64,000 nucleotides of DNA from an uncultured Eisenbergiella sp. (GTDB lineage Bacteria; Bacillota; Clostridia; Lachnospirales; Lachnospiraceae), in assembly GCA_947630215.1 (NCBI GenBank), contig CANRGX010000003.1, forward strand, positions 1 through 64,000, read 5' to 3'. The notes under the pieces were generated by a model that was not told the DNA's origin, searched no databases, and saw nothing but the letters and a program-made list of their open reading frames with translations. Made by a program: the position numbers and the translations under genes. Positions within the stretch are counted from its first letter, which is position 1. Every line of letters starts with the position of its first letter. This document shows positions 30,920 through 41,427 of the stretch, piece after piece.

Positions 30920-32179
30920 ATGGAAAAGGAAATCAAAAGGGACAGATATCTCGATCAACTGGTGCAACGCAAGGGCAACGGATTGATTAAAGTGATAACG
31001 GGGATCAGAAGATGCGGGAAATCCTATTTACTGCGGACATTGTTTAAAAACCATCTGTTGGAGGAAGGCGTAGAAAAGGATCATATTATTGAAATGGCCT
31101 TCGATCTGTTCGACAACATCGACTACAGAGATCCCCGGGTTTTTTATCCGTGGGCAAAGGAACAGATCCGGGATAACGGAAGATATTATTTTTTGCTGGA
31201 CGAAGTACAGCTTTTGGGAGAATTTGTCAGCGTCTTAAACGGCCTTGCGGATAAAAAGAACTGTGATGTGTATGTAACCGGAAGCAACGCCCGGTTCCTT
31301 TCCCGGGATATCGCGACGGAATTTGGCGGCAGAGGGGAAGAAATACACATGTATCCGCTCAGCTTTTCGGAGTTTATGACCGTATCCCCCAAAAATCGCT
31401 ATGACGGCTGGAATGAGTATATTACCTACGGCGGGATCCCGATGGTGGTTCTGGCGGATACCGACGATCAGAAGGAGGCCCTTTTAAAAAGCCTGTTTCA
31501 GGAAACCTATATCCGTGATATTGCGGCAAGAAATAAGGTCAGGAATGTGGGCGAGATGGAAGCGCTTCTGGATATCCTGTCCTCCGCAATTGGTTCCCTG
31601 ACCAATCCAAACAAGCTGCAGAAAGTTTTCCAGAGTGTGAACCGTTCCAAAATAACGGCGTCAACCGTCACAAAGTATATCGAATATCTCAAGGATGCCT
31701 TTCTGATTGAGGAAGCGAAGCGCTATGACATAAGGGGAAACGCCTATATCGGTACGCCTGTGAAGTATTACTATATGGATTTGGGCCTTCGGAATGTGCG
31801 GATCAATTTCAGACAAATGGAAATTTCGCACGCGATGGAAAATGTCATCTACAATGAACTGAGAATGCGCGGCTACAGTGTGGACGTGGGAAATCTTGGC
31901 ATCGTGGAGAGAAAAAAGGACGCGGCTCCCGTAAAAAAACAGCTGGAGGTCGATTTTATCTGTCGGAAGGGTTCCGGGCGCTGTTATGTGCAGTCCGCCT
32001 ATTTGCTGGAGTCAGAAGAAAAGATAACCCAGGAGATCAGGCCCTTTTTAAAGATCCGGGATTCCTTCCGGAAGATGATCATCACCTCCAATACGCCCAA
32101 ACCTTTTTTTAACGATCAGGGAATCCTGATCATGAACGTCTATGATTTTCTCCTGGATCCGGATTCGGTGGTTTTTTGA
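30920..32179 (+). CDS. ATP-binding protein, AAA_14/DUF4143 family
   Basis: Walker A GIRRCGKSYLL, FLLDEVQ Walker B, VTGSNARFLSRDIATEFGGRGEEIHMYPLSFSEF, C-terminal DUF4143-type nuclease-like region. Confidence 0.9.
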   Translation: MEKEIKRDRYLDQLVQRKGNGLIKVITGIRRCGKSYLLRTLFKNHLLEEGVEKDHIIEMAFDLFDNIDYRDPRVFYPWAKEQIRDNGRYYFLLDEVQLLGEFVSVLNGLADKKNCDVYVTGSNARFLSRDIATEFGGRGEEIHMYPLSFSEFMTVSPKNRYDGWNEYITYGGIPMVVLADTDDQKEALLKSLFQETYIRDIAARNKVRNVGEMEALLDILSSAIGSLTNPNKLQKVFQSVNRSKITASTVTKYIEYLKDAFLIEEAKRYDIRGNAYIGTPVKYYYMDLGLRNVRINFRQMEISHAMENVIYNELRMRGYSVDVGNLGIVERKKDAAPVKKQLEVDFICRKGSGRCYVQSAYLLESEEKITQEIRPFLKIRDSFRKMIITSNTPKPFFNDQGILIMNVYDFLLDPDSVVF

Positions 32180-32197
32180 TTGTCTGTCAAAATGTAC

Positions 32198-32226
32198 TTT
32201 ACAAATTTCACCGAATAGAGTAAACT
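32198..32226 (+). promoter_or_regulatory. pyrG operon promoter
   Basis: TTTACA - 17 bp - TAAACT. Confidence 0.45.
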
Positions 32227-32262
32227 GTTTGAGTAAAAGGTTGGAAAGCGCATAAAATGAAA

Positions 32263-32312
32263 TTGACAAGGGCGTCAAATGGCCTGCAAAAGCAGGCTTA
32301 TTTGACGCCCTT
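32263..32312 (+). promoter_or_regulatory. pyrG leader: long hairpin with overlapping AxxGxx-hexaloop hairpin
   Basis: AAGGGCGTCAAAT-G-GCCTGC-AAAA-GCAGGC-TT-ATTTGACGCCCTT; alternative TTGAC[AAGGGC]GTCAA. Confidence 0.6.
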
Positions 32313-32369
32313 CGCTGTTTTGGGGACGCTTACAGGGAAGCGGCCGGAAGGAAAGCAGGGAGGGAGAGT

Positions 32370-33992
32370 ATGGCGGTTAAATATGTGTTTGTGACGGGCG
32401 GTGTGGTGTCCGGGCTGGGCAAAGGGATCACCGCCGCGTCGCTGGGACGGCTGTTAAAGGCCAGAGGCTACCATGTGACGATGCAGAAGTTCGATCCCTA
32501 TATCAACGTGGATCCGGGAACCATGAATCCCATCCAGCACGGGGAGGTCTACGTGACCGACGACGGCACCGAAACCGATCTGGATCTGGGGCATTACGAG
32601 CGGTTCATCGACGAAAGCCTGGATTTCAACTCCAACGTCACCACCGGAAAAATTTACTGGTCGGTATTAAATAAGGAAAGACACGGTGACTACGGCGGCG
32701 GCACGGTACAGGTAATCCCCCACATCACCAACGAGATCAAATCCCGTTTCCATCGGGCGAAAACCCCGGACGAGGAGACGATTTCCATTATCGAGGTGGG
32801 CGGCACCGTAGGCGACATCGAAAGCCAGCCCTTCCTGGAGGCCATCCGGCAGTTCCAGGCGGAAATGGGACGGGAAAATGCAATTTTGATCCAGGTGACC
32901 CTGATCCCGTACCTGAAGGCTTCCGGAGAAATGAAGACCAAGCCCACGCAGATGAGCGTCAAGTCCCTGCAGAGCATGGGAATCTGGCCCGACATTCTGG
33001 TGTGCCGTTCCGATTATCCCATAGATGAGAAAATGCGGGAAAAGATCGCGCTTTTCTGCAATGTAAAAAAAGAACATGTCCTGCAGAACCTGGACGCGGA
33101 TTCCCTCTATGAGGTTCCGCTGATGCTGGAGGAGGAGAAGCTGGCCCAGGCGGTCTGCGAATGCCTGCATCTGCCCTGCCCCGATCCGGATTTGAGCGAC
33201 TGGCGGCGGCTGGTGGAGGATCTGCACCACCCCCTCACCAGTGTCACCATTGCGCTGGTGGGCAAATATGTGGCGCTGCACGACGCTTACTTAAGCGTGG
33301 CGGAGGCCTTAAAGCACGGCGGCATCGCCAACCGGGCCGAGGTACATATCCGCTGGATCGACGCGGAGGAACTGACGCCGGAAAATCTGGAGGAATATCT
33401 GCACGATGTGGACGGCATTCTGGTGCCCGGCGGGTTCGGACAGCGGGGCACGGAGGGGAAGATCCTGGCGGTGGGTTACGCCAGGAAAAATAAAATCCCC
33501 TATCTGGGGCTCTGCCTGGGAATGCAGCTGGCCATTGTGGAGTTTGCCCGGAACGTGGCAGGACTGCCGGAGGCGGCCAGCATCGAGCTTTCTCCCGATA
33601 CGCCCGACCCGGTTATCGCTCTGATGCCGGAGCAAAACGGCGTGGAAAATCTGGGCGGCACGCTGCGGCTGGGCGCCTATCCCTGTGTGTTAAAGGAAGG
33701 AACGCTGGCCCACAGGCTTTACGGAAAGACACAGATTTCAGAGCGGCACCGCCACCGCTATGAGGTAAACAACGAGTACCGCGCCTGCCTGACCGAAAAC
33801 GGAATGGTGCTTTCGGGCCTTTCCCCGGACGGCAGGATTGTGGAAATGATAGAACTGTCGGATCATCCGTTTTTTGTGGCGACCCAGGCGCACCCGGAGT
33901 TCAAGTCCAGGCCCAATCTGCCCCATCCGCTCTTTAAGGGACTGATTGAGGCGGCGGTGCGGTATGCCGGTTGTGCGGAGCCGCTCATGTAA
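32370..33992 (+). CDS. pyrG: CTP synthase
   Basis: [32 protein letters not shown]-terminus; class-I glutaminase GLCLGMQ. Confidence 0.97.
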   Translation: MAVKYVFVTGGVVSGLGKGITAASLGRLLKARGYHVTMQKFDPYINVDPGTMNPIQHGEVYVTDDGTETDLDLGHYERFIDESLDFNSNVTTGKIYWSVLNKERHGDYGGGTVQVIPHITNEIKSRFHRAKTPDEETISIIEVGGTVGDIESQPFLEAIRQFQAEMGRENAILIQVTLIPYLKASGEMKTKPTQMSVKSLQSMGIWPDILVCRSDYPIDEKMREKIALFCNVKKEHVLQNLDADSLYEVPLMLEEEKLAQAVCECLHLPCPDPDLSDWRRLVEDLHHPLTSVTIALVGKYVALHDAYLSVAEALKHGGIANRAEVHIRWIDAEELTPENLEEYLHDVDGILVPGGFGQRGTEGKILAVGYARKNKIPYLGLCLGMQLAIVEFARNVAGLPEAASIELSPDTPDPVIALMPEQNGVENLGGTLRLGAYPCVLKEGTLAHRLYGKTQISERHRHRYEVNNEYRACLTENGMVLSGLSPDGRIVEMIELSDHPFFVATQAHPEFKSRPNLPHPLFKGLIEAAVRYAGCAEPLM

Positions 33993-34010
33993 GCGGGAAT
34001 GGAGGAAAAA

Positions 34011-37000
34011 ATGGATCAATTCTGTATCAGGAAACAGGACGACGAAACGCAGCAGGGGCTTTATCATGCTTCTTTTGAACACGATAACTGCGGCATTGGC
34101 GCTATCGTGAACATAGAGGGAAAGAAAAGCCACCGGATCGTCGCGGACGCGTTGAAGATTGTGGAAAATCTGGAGCACCGCGCGGGCAAGGACGCGGAGG
34201 GAAAAACCGGAGACGGCGTGGGGATTCTGACCCAGGTTTCCCACCGTTTCTTTGAAAAGGCCTGCAAAGAAGCAGGCATCCAAATCGGCGGGGAGAGGGA
34301 ATACGGCGTCGGTATGTTTTTCTTTCCCCAGAACGAACTCAAGCGCAGCCGGGCCAAAAAGATGTTTGAGATCATCGTGCAGAAAGAGGGCATGCGGTTT
34401 TTGGGCTGGCGCGATGTGCCGACGGATCCGCAGGTGCTGGGACATAAAGCGCGGGAGTGTATGCCCGTGATCTGCCAGGGCTTCGTGCAAAAGCCGGAGA
34501 ATCTGGAGAAGGGGCTGGAGTTTGACCGCAAGCTCTATGTGGTGCGGCGGGTTTTCGAACAGAGCAACGACAATACCTATGTGCCGTCCCTGTCCAGCCG
34601 GACTGTGGTTTACAAGGGAATGTTTCTGGTGGGACAGCTGCGCACCTTCTTTTTGGATCTGCAGGACGAGGACTATGACTCGGCCATTGCCATTGTCCAC
34701 TCCCGTTTTTCCACCAACACCAATCCCAGCTGGGAGCGGGCCCACCCCAACCGGTTCATTGTCCACAACGGGGAAATCAACACCATCAAGGGAAATGTGG
34801 ATAAAATGCTGGCCCGGGAGGAAACCATGTCCGCCCATAAATTTTCCGCGGACGATCTGACCAAGGTGCTGCCGGTGATCAACGCCACCGGATCCGATTC
34901 CGCCATGCTGGACAACACGCTGGAATTTCTGGTGATGAGCGGGATGGATCTGCCGCTGGCGGTGATGATCACCATTCCGGAGCCCTGGACGCACAACGAC
35001 ACCATTTCCCAGGAAAGACGGGATTTCTATCAATATTACGCCACCATGATGGAGCCCTGGGACGGCCCGGCCTCCATTCTGTTTTCCGACGGCGATCTGA
35101 TGGGGGCGGTGCTGGATCGAAACGGCCTGCGCCCTTCCCGTTACTACATTATGGATGACGGGCGGCTGATCCTCTCCTCCGAGGTGGGCGTGCTGGATCT
35201 GCCCGACGAGCACATTCTGAAAAAGGAGCGGCTGCATCCCGGCAAAATGCTGCTGGTGGATACGAAGCGCGGCCGGGTGCTTTCCGACGAACAGATCAAG
35301 GAAGCCTACGCGCTAAAGGAGCCCTACGGGGAATGGCTGGACAGCAACCTGGTGACGCTTTCGGAGTTAAAAATCCCCAACGAAAAGATCCCCGCCTATT
35401 CTTCGGAGGAACGGGCCCGGCTGCAGAAGGCCTTCGGCTATACCTATGAAGAATACCGGGGCAGTATCTGCGCCATGGCCTTAAACGGCACGGAGCAGAT
35501 CGGGGCCATGGGCGTGGATACGCCGCTGGCCGTGCTTTCCAAAGAATACCAGCCGCTGTTTTTCTATTTTAAACAGTTGTTTGCCCAGGTGACCAATCCG
35601 CCCATCGACGCCACCCGGGAAAAAATCGTGACCTCCACCACCGTTTATGTGGGCAAAAACGGCAATCTTTTGGAAGAAAAGCCGGAGAACTGCCAGGTGC
35701 TCAAAATCAACAATCCGATTTTGACGGATCTGGATCTGCTCAAAATCCGCACCATGAAAAAACCGGGCTTCCAGGTGGCCTATGTGCCCATTATTTTCTA
35801 CAAGAGCACGCCCATGGAAAGGGTGCTGGAGCATCTGTTTGTGGAGGTGGACAAAGCCTATCGGGAAGGGGCCAATATCCTGATCCTTTCCGACCGGGGC
35901 GTGGACGAAAACCATGTGGCGATCCCGTCCTTGCTGGCGGTTTCTGCTGTCCATAAGCATCTGGTCAAAACCAAAAAATGTACGGCGCTCTCTCTGATTC
36001 TGGAGTCCGGAGAACCCAGGGAGGTGCATCATTTCGCCGCCCTTTTGGGCTACGGCGCCAGCGCCGTGAACCCCTATCTGGCCCACGCCACCATCGCCGA
36101 ACTGGTGGAGGCGGGACTGGTGAACAAGGATTACTATGCGGCGGTCAACGATTATGACAACGCGATTTTGCAGGGCATCGTAAAAATCGCTTCCAAGATG
36201 GGCATTTCCACGATCCAGTCCTATCAGGGCAGCCAGATCTTTGAGGCGGTGGGCATTTCCCAGGAGGTGATCGACCGGTATTTCACCGGCACGGTCAGCC
36301 GGGTGGGCGGCATTACGCTGGAGGACATCGCGGCCCAGACCGACGCCCAGCACTCCAGGGCCTTTGACCCGCTGGGGCTGGAAACGGATCTGACCCTTTC
36401 CTCCCTGGGACGGCACAAAATGCGCAGCCAGGGGGAGACGCACCGGTACAATCCGCAAACCATCCATCTGCTGCAGCAGTCCACGCGGGAAGGAAATTAC
36501 GAGAAGTTTGTGGAATATACGAAGATGGTGGACGCCGAGCAGACCGGCTATCTGCGCAGTCTGATGGATTTTAACTATCCAAAAGAGGGCGTGCCCCTGG
36601 AGGAAGTGGAGAGCGTGGAGGAGATTGTGAAGCGCTTTAAGACCGGCGCCATGTCCTACGGATCGATCTCCGAGGAGGCCCATGAAGCGCTGGCCATTGC
36701 CATGAACCATCTGCACGGCAAGTCCAACAGCGGCGAGGGCGGAGAAAGCGACGAACGGCTGGAATCCGCCGGGACGGATCACGACAGAAGCTCCGCCATC
36801 AAGCAGGTTGCCAGCGGCCGTTTTGGCGTCACCAGCCGCTATCTGGTCAGCGCAAAAGAGATTCAGATCAAAATGGCCCAGGGAGCCAAGCCCGGCGAGG
36901 GCGGTCATCTGCCGGCCCGCAAGGTCTATCCCTGGATCGCTAAAACGAGACATTCCACACCGGGCGTAAGTCTGATTTCGCCGCCGCCGCATCACGATAT

Positions 37001-38579
37001 TTACTCCATCGAGGATTTGGCGCAGCTGATCTACGATTTGAAAAATGCCAATAAGTACGCGCGGATTTCCGTCAAACTGGTCTCCGAGGCCGGGGTGGGA
37101 ACCGTAGCGGCGGGCGTGGCCAAGGCCGGCGCCCAGGTGGTGCTCATCTCCGGCTATGACGGCGGCACCGGCGCGGCGCCCATCAGCTCCATTCACAACG
37201 CGGGCCTGCCCTGGGAGCTGGGACTGGCGGAGACGCACCAGACGCTGCTTGCCAACGGCCTGCGCAACCGCGTGATGATCGAGACGGACGGCAAGCTGAT
37301 GAGCGGCCGGGACGTGGCCATCGCGGCGCTGCTGGGCGCGGAGGAATTTGGGTTCGCCACGGCTCCGCTGGTGACGCTGGGCTGTGTGATGATGCGTGTC
37401 TGCAACTTGGACACCTGTCCCATGGGCGTGGCCACCCAGAACCCGGAGCTGCGCAAGCGCTTTATCGGGAAGCCGGAATACGTGGAGAATTTCATGCGCT
37501 TTATCGCGCAGCAGCTGCGGGAATACATGGCAAAGCTGGGCGTGCGCAGCATCAACGAGATGGTGGGCCGCACGGATCTGTTGAAGAAAAAGGAAAACCT
37601 CACCGGCCGCGCGGCCAAGGTGGATTTGAGCCGCATTTTAAACGCTTCGCCGGAAACGGATCGGAGCCTGTGCGTGTTCGATCCCGCCTGTGCGTATGAT
37701 TTCGGACTGGAAAAGACCAAGGACGAGGCCGTTCTTTTAAAGAAAAGGGATCTTCGCAAGGCCATTGCTTCCGGTGAAAAAACGGAATACAGCGTAAAAC
37801 TGAGCAACGTGGACCGCACCTTCGGGACGCTGCTGGGGGCGGAAATCACCAGACAGCATCCGGAAGGACTGCCGGAGGATACCATTACCGTCCGCTGCAG
37901 CGGCGCGGGGGGGCAGAGCTTTGGCGCCTTTTTGCCAAAGGGTCTGACGCTGAGCCTTTGCGGAGACAGCAACGACTATTTCGGCAAGGGGCTTTCCGGC
38001 GGCAAGCTGGTGGTCTATGCGCCCCAGAAAGCGAAGTTTGTCCCGCATGAAAATGTCATCATCGGCAACGTGGCCCTTTACGGCGCCACCAGCGGCGAGG
38101 CCTATATCGCGGGCGCGGCGGGAGAACGGTTCTGTGTCCGCAACTCCGGCGCCACCGCCGTGGTGGAGGGTGTGGGCGAGCACGGATGCGAGTATATGAC
38201 CGGCGGCCGGGCCGTAATTTTGGGCCCCACCGGAAAGAACTTTGCGGCCGGCATGAGCGGCGGCATCGCCTATGTGCTGGATGAGAAAAACTGCCTGTAC
38301 CGGAACCTGAATAAGGAGATGGTGCTGATGGAAAAGGTGGAGACAAAGTTTGACAGGGAAGAACTGCGGGCCATGATCGAAGCCCACGTGGCCCACACGG
38401 GATCGGAAAAAGGGAAGGAAGTGCTGGCGCACTTTTCCGAGTATCTGCCCAAATTTAAAAAGGTCATTCCCGGCGACTATAAACGGCTGATCCAGCTCTC
38501 CTCCCAGTTCGAGGAACAGGGCATGAGCAGACAGGAAGCACAGATCGAAGCCTTTTACGCCAGCCTGGGCAACAAATAA
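34011..38579 (+). CDS. gltB: glutamate synthase large subunit
   Basis: Amidotransferase class II start DNCGIGAIVNIEGKKSH, FMN-binding and GXGXG C-terminal domains; ATG 34011 after GGAGG. Confidence 0.96.
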   Translation: MDQFCIRKQDDETQQGLYHASFEHDNCGIGAIVNIEGKKSHRIVADALKIVENLEHRAGKDAEGKTGDGVGILTQVSHRFFEKACKEAGIQIGGEREYGVGMFFFPQNELKRSRAKKMFEIIVQKEGMRFLGWRDVPTDPQVLGHKARECMPVICQGFVQKPENLEKGLEFDRKLYVVRRVFEQSNDNTYVPSLSSRTVVYKGMFLVGQLRTFFLDLQDEDYDSAIAIVHSRFSTNTNPSWERAHPNRFIVHNGEINTIKGNVDKMLAREETMSAHKFSADDLTKVLPVINATGSDSAMLDNTLEFLVMSGMDLPLAVMITIPEPWTHNDTISQERRDFYQYYATMMEPWDGPASILFSDGDLMGAVLDRNGLRPSRYYIMDDGRLILSSEVGVLDLPDEHILKKERLHPGKMLLVDTKRGRVLSDEQIKEAYALKEPYGEWLDSNLVTLSELKIPNEKIPAYSSEERARLQKAFGYTYEEYRGSICAMALNGTEQIGAMGVDTPLAVLSKEYQPLFFYFKQLFAQVTNPPIDATREKIVTSTTVYVGKNGNLLEEKPENCQVLKINNPILTDLDLLKIRTMKKPGFQVAYVPIIFYKSTPMERVLEHLFVEVDKAYREGANILILSDRGVDENHVAIPSLLAVSAVHKHLVKTKKCTALSLILESGEPREVHHFAALLGYGASAVNPYLAHATIAELVEAGLVNKDYYAAVNDYDNAILQGIVKIASKMGISTIQSYQGSQIFEAVGISQEVIDRYFTGTVSRVGGITLEDIAAQTDAQHSRAFDPLGLETDLTLSSLGRHKMRSQGETHRYNPQTIHLLQQSTREGNYEKFVEYTKMVDAEQTGYLRSLMDFNYPKEGVPLEEVESVEEIVKRFKTGAMSYGSISEEAHEALAIAMNHLHGKSNSGEGGESDERLESAGTDHDRSSAIKQVASGRFGVTSRYLVSAKEIQIKMAQGAKPGEGGHLPARKVYPWIAKTRHSTPGVSLISPPPHHDIYSIEDLAQLIYDLKNANKYARISVKLVSEAGVGTVAAGVAKAGAQVVLISGYDGGTGAAPISSIHNAGLPWELGLAETHQTLLANGLRNRVMIETDGKLMSGRDVAIAALLGAEEFGFATAPLVTLGCVMMRVCNLDTCPMGVATQNPELRKRFIGKPEYVENFMRFIAQQLREYMAKLGVRSINEMVGRTDLLKKKENLTGRAAKVDLSRILNASPETDRSLCVFDPACAYDFGLEKTKDEAVLLKKRDLRKAIASGEKTEYSVKLSNVDRTFGTLLGAEITRQHPEGLPEDTITVRCSGAGGQSFGAFLPKGLTLSLCGDSNDYFGKGLSGGKLVVYAPQKAKFVPHENVIIGNVALYGATSGEAYIAGAAGERFCVRNSGATAVVEGVGEHGCEYMTGGRAVILGPTGKNFAAGMSGGIAYVLDEKNCLYRNLNKEMVLMEKVETKFDREELRAMIEAHVAHTGSEKGKEVLAHFSEYLPKFKKVIPGDYKRLIQLSSQFEEQGMSRQEAQIEAFYASLGNK

Positions 38580-38591
38580 GGAGATGAGAAA

Positions 38592-40076
38592 ATGGGAAAA
38601 CCCACAGGATTTCTGGAATATGAACGCAAAGACGGCCCGGTGACAGAGCCGGAGGAAAGAATCGGGAATTTCGGGGAATTTCACGGGGCTCTCTCCGAAG
38701 AACAGCAGCGCCTGCAGGGCGCGCGCTGTATGGAATGCGGCGTGCCCTTCTGCCAGGCGGGCATGATGATCGCCGGCATGGCGTCCGGCTGCCCGCTGCA
38801 CAATCTGGTGCCCGAGATCAACGATCTGGTCTATCACGGCAACTGGGAACAGGCCTATGTGCGGCTGAGCAAAACCCACTGTTTCCCGGAATTTACTTCC
38901 CGGGTCTGCCCGGCGCTGTGCGAAGCGGCCTGTACCTGCGGCCTGCACGCAAAGCCCGTCAGCACCAAGGAAAATGAACGGGCAGTCATTGAATACGCGT
39001 TTGCCAACGGCCTGGTAAAGGCCGATCCGCCCAGGGTGCGCACCGGCAAGACCGTGGCGGTGGTGGGCAGCGGCCCCGCGGGACTGGCGGCGGCCTGGCA
39101 GCTGAACAAAAGAGGACATCTGGTGACCGTGTACGAAAGAAGCGACAGGCCCGGCGGCCTGCTGCGTTACGGGATTCCCAACATGAAGCTGGAAAAGCGC
39201 ATCCTCGACCGGCGCATCCGGCTGATGGAGCAGTCCGGCATTCAGTTTCAATGCGGCGTCAACGTGGGCAAAGACATATCCGGCGCAGATCTGGCGGCGC
39301 AGTATGACCGGGTGATTCTGGCCTGCGGCGCTTCCCATCCCCGGGACATCAGCGTGCCCGGCCGGGACGCGCAGGGGATCTGGTTTGCTGTGGACTTTTT
39401 GTCCCGCGTGACCAAAACCCTCCTGGACAGTGAGTTTAGGGAGGTGCCCTATGAACTGGCGAAGGGAAAACAGGTGCTGGTCATCGGCGGCGGCGACACC
39501 GGGAACGACTGTGTGGGCACCGCCATCCGGCTGGGGGCCGCGAACGTGGTACAGCTGGAAATGATGCCCAAACCGCCGGAAGTGCGGGCGGAAAGCAATC
39601 CCTGGCCCGAATGGCCCAAGGTATTAAAGACCGATTATGGCCAGGAGGAGGCCATCGCCAGGTTCGGACAGGATCCCAGAATCTATCAGACTACCGTGAC
39701 GGAATTTCGGAAAAACGAAGCCGGACAGGTATGTGGCGCCACCGTCGTCAGCCTGCGGCCCCAATATGACGAAAAGACGAAACGCACGGCCATGGTGCCC
39801 GTAGAGGGCAGCCAGAGACAGATTCCGGCGGATCTGGTTTTGATTGCGGCGGGATTTTTGGGAAGTGAGGCTTACGTTTCGGAAAGTTTTGGTGTAAAAT
39901 GTAATGCAAGGACCAATGTGGACACCGCCCCCGGCCAGTATCAGACCAGCCGGGAAAGAATCTTTACGGCGGGCGACATGCACCGGGGGCAGTCCCTGGT
40001 GGTCTGGGCCATTGCGGAGGGAAAGGAAGCAGCTCACGCGGTGGACGAATCTCTCATGGGATACACAGATCGGTAA
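38592..40076 (+). CDS. gltD: glutamate synthase small subunit (NADPH)
   Basis: ARCMECGVPFCQ Fe-S region, VAVVGSGPAGLAAAWQLNKRGHLVTVYER. Confidence 0.96.
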   Translation: MGKPTGFLEYERKDGPVTEPEERIGNFGEFHGALSEEQQRLQGARCMECGVPFCQAGMMIAGMASGCPLHNLVPEINDLVYHGNWEQAYVRLSKTHCFPEFTSRVCPALCEAACTCGLHAKPVSTKENERAVIEYAFANGLVKADPPRVRTGKTVAVVGSGPAGLAAAWQLNKRGHLVTVYERSDRPGGLLRYGIPNMKLEKRILDRRIRLMEQSGIQFQCGVNVGKDISGADLAAQYDRVILACGASHPRDISVPGRDAQGIWFAVDFLSRVTKTLLDSEFREVPYELAKGKQVLVIGGGDTGNDCVGTAIRLGAANVVQLEMMPKPPEVRAESNPWPEWPKVLKTDYGQEEAIARFGQDPRIYQTTVTEFRKNEAGQVCGATVVSLRPQYDEKTKRTAMVPVEGSQRQIPADLVLIAAGFLGSEAYVSESFGVKCNARTNVDTAPGQYQTSRERIFTAGDMHRGQSLVVWAIAEGKEAAHAVDESLMGYTDR

Positions 40077-40091
40077 AAGGAGAAAGAGGAT

Positions 40092-41414
40092 ATGACGAAG
40101 GCCGAAATCTTGCGTTTGGCGGAAGAAGAAGATGTGGAGTTTATCCGGCTGCAGTTTACGGATATGTTCGGAGTGCTCAAAAATGTGGCGGTTCCGGCCA
40201 GCCAGCTGGAACGCGCCGTCAACAACGAGTGTTCCTTCGACGGCTATGGCATGGACGGCATCTGGAACAGAAGCGAGGGCGACCTGTTTCTGCATCCGGA
40301 TCTGGACACGTTCCGGATTTTGCCCTGGCGGCCCCAGCAGGGAAAAGTGGCCAGGATGTTGTGCGATGTGCGCCGGGAGGACGGCTCCTCCCTGCCGGTC
40401 AGCACCCGGGCCATGCTCAAGTGCGTCCTGCAAAAGGCGGACGAAATGGGCTATGAGGTCTATGTTCATCCGGAATGCGAATTTTTCCTGTTCCATACGG
40501 ACGAAAACGGCGTACCCACGACCGTGAGCCATGAACGCGCCGGTTTTCTGGACGTGAGCCCGCTGGATCTGGGCGAGAACGCCAGACGGGAAATGGTGCT
40601 GGCGCTGGAGAGCATGGGATTTGAAATTGAGTCCTCCTTCCACGAGAGCGCTCCCGCCCAGCATGAGATCGATTTTAAACCCGCCGGGGCGCTGGAAATC
40701 GCCGACAAGATTGTCACCTTTAAGAATGCGGTGCGCTCCACGGCCAAGCGCTTTGGCCTGCACGCCACCTTCATGCCCAAGCCCACGGCCGGATCCGCGG
40801 GATCCGGAATGCACATCAGCTTCACGCTGCGCAGGGACGGGAAAAATATCTTTTTCGATTCGCAGGATAAGGACGGTATCAGCAGCGAGGCGCGCTGGTT
40901 CATGGGAGGCGTCATGGCCCATGTAAAGGGAATGTGCGCCCTGACCAACCCGCTGGTCAATTCCTATAAACGTCTGACATCGGGTTTTGAGGCGCCCCGG
41001 GACATCATCTGGACGACCCGCAATCAGAACACGCTGATCCGGGTGCATACCCAGAGGGGAACCGACGTGGGGATCGAACTGCGGTTTCCCGACCCTTCGT
41101 CCAATCCCTACCTGGCGCTGACGGCCTGCATTGCGGCGGGGCTGGACGGCATAGAAAAACGGACGGATCCCGGCGCGGCGGCGGCCTACAATTTCTCCGA
41201 GCGCACGGAGGCCGAAAAGACGGCCGCCGGTGTGGAACGTCTGCCGGCAACGCTGCCGGAGGCGGTGGCCTGCCTGGAACAGGACGCGTTTTTAAAGACC
41301 GTGCTGGGCGGGGAGTTTGTCCAGACCTATGTGGACTGCAAAAAAGCGGAATGGAACGAATATATGTCCCAGGTTTCCGAATGGGAAATAGAAAAATACC
41401 TGTACCGGGTATGA
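40092..41414 (+). CDS. glnA: glutamine synthetase type I
   Basis: VEFIRLQFTDMFGVLKNVAVP, APAQHEIDFK, NPLVNSYKRLTSGFEAP motifs. Confidence 0.96.
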   Translation: MTKAEILRLAEEEDVEFIRLQFTDMFGVLKNVAVPASQLERAVNNECSFDGYGMDGIWNRSEGDLFLHPDLDTFRILPWRPQQGKVARMLCDVRREDGSSLPVSTRAMLKCVLQKADEMGYEVYVHPECEFFLFHTDENGVPTTVSHERAGFLDVSPLDLGENARREMVLALESMGFEIESSFHESAPAQHEIDFKPAGALEIADKIVTFKNAVRSTAKRFGLHATFMPKPTAGSAGSGMHISFTLRRDGKNIFFDSQDKDGISSEARWFMGGVMAHVKGMCALTNPLVNSYKRLTSGFEAPRDIIWTTRNQNTLIRVHTQRGTDVGIELRFPDPSSNPYLALTACIAAGLDGIEKRTDPGAAAAYNFSERTEAEKTAAGVERLPATLPEAVACLEQDAFLKTVLGGEFVQTYVDCKKAEWNEYMSQVSEWEIEKYLYRV

Positions 41415-41427
41415 GGCGGGGGAGCGG

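Noticed and set aside
33738-35237. Long minus-strand ORF of 499 aa opposite pyrG/gltB, and similar ones at 35481-37238, 37737-39338, 39624-41048, 60112-62526 and plus-strand 144-1451
   Set aside because: They lie antisense to clear, well-conserved genes in GC-rich sequence and have low-complexity, His/Gly/Arg-rich translations; typical shadow ORFs.
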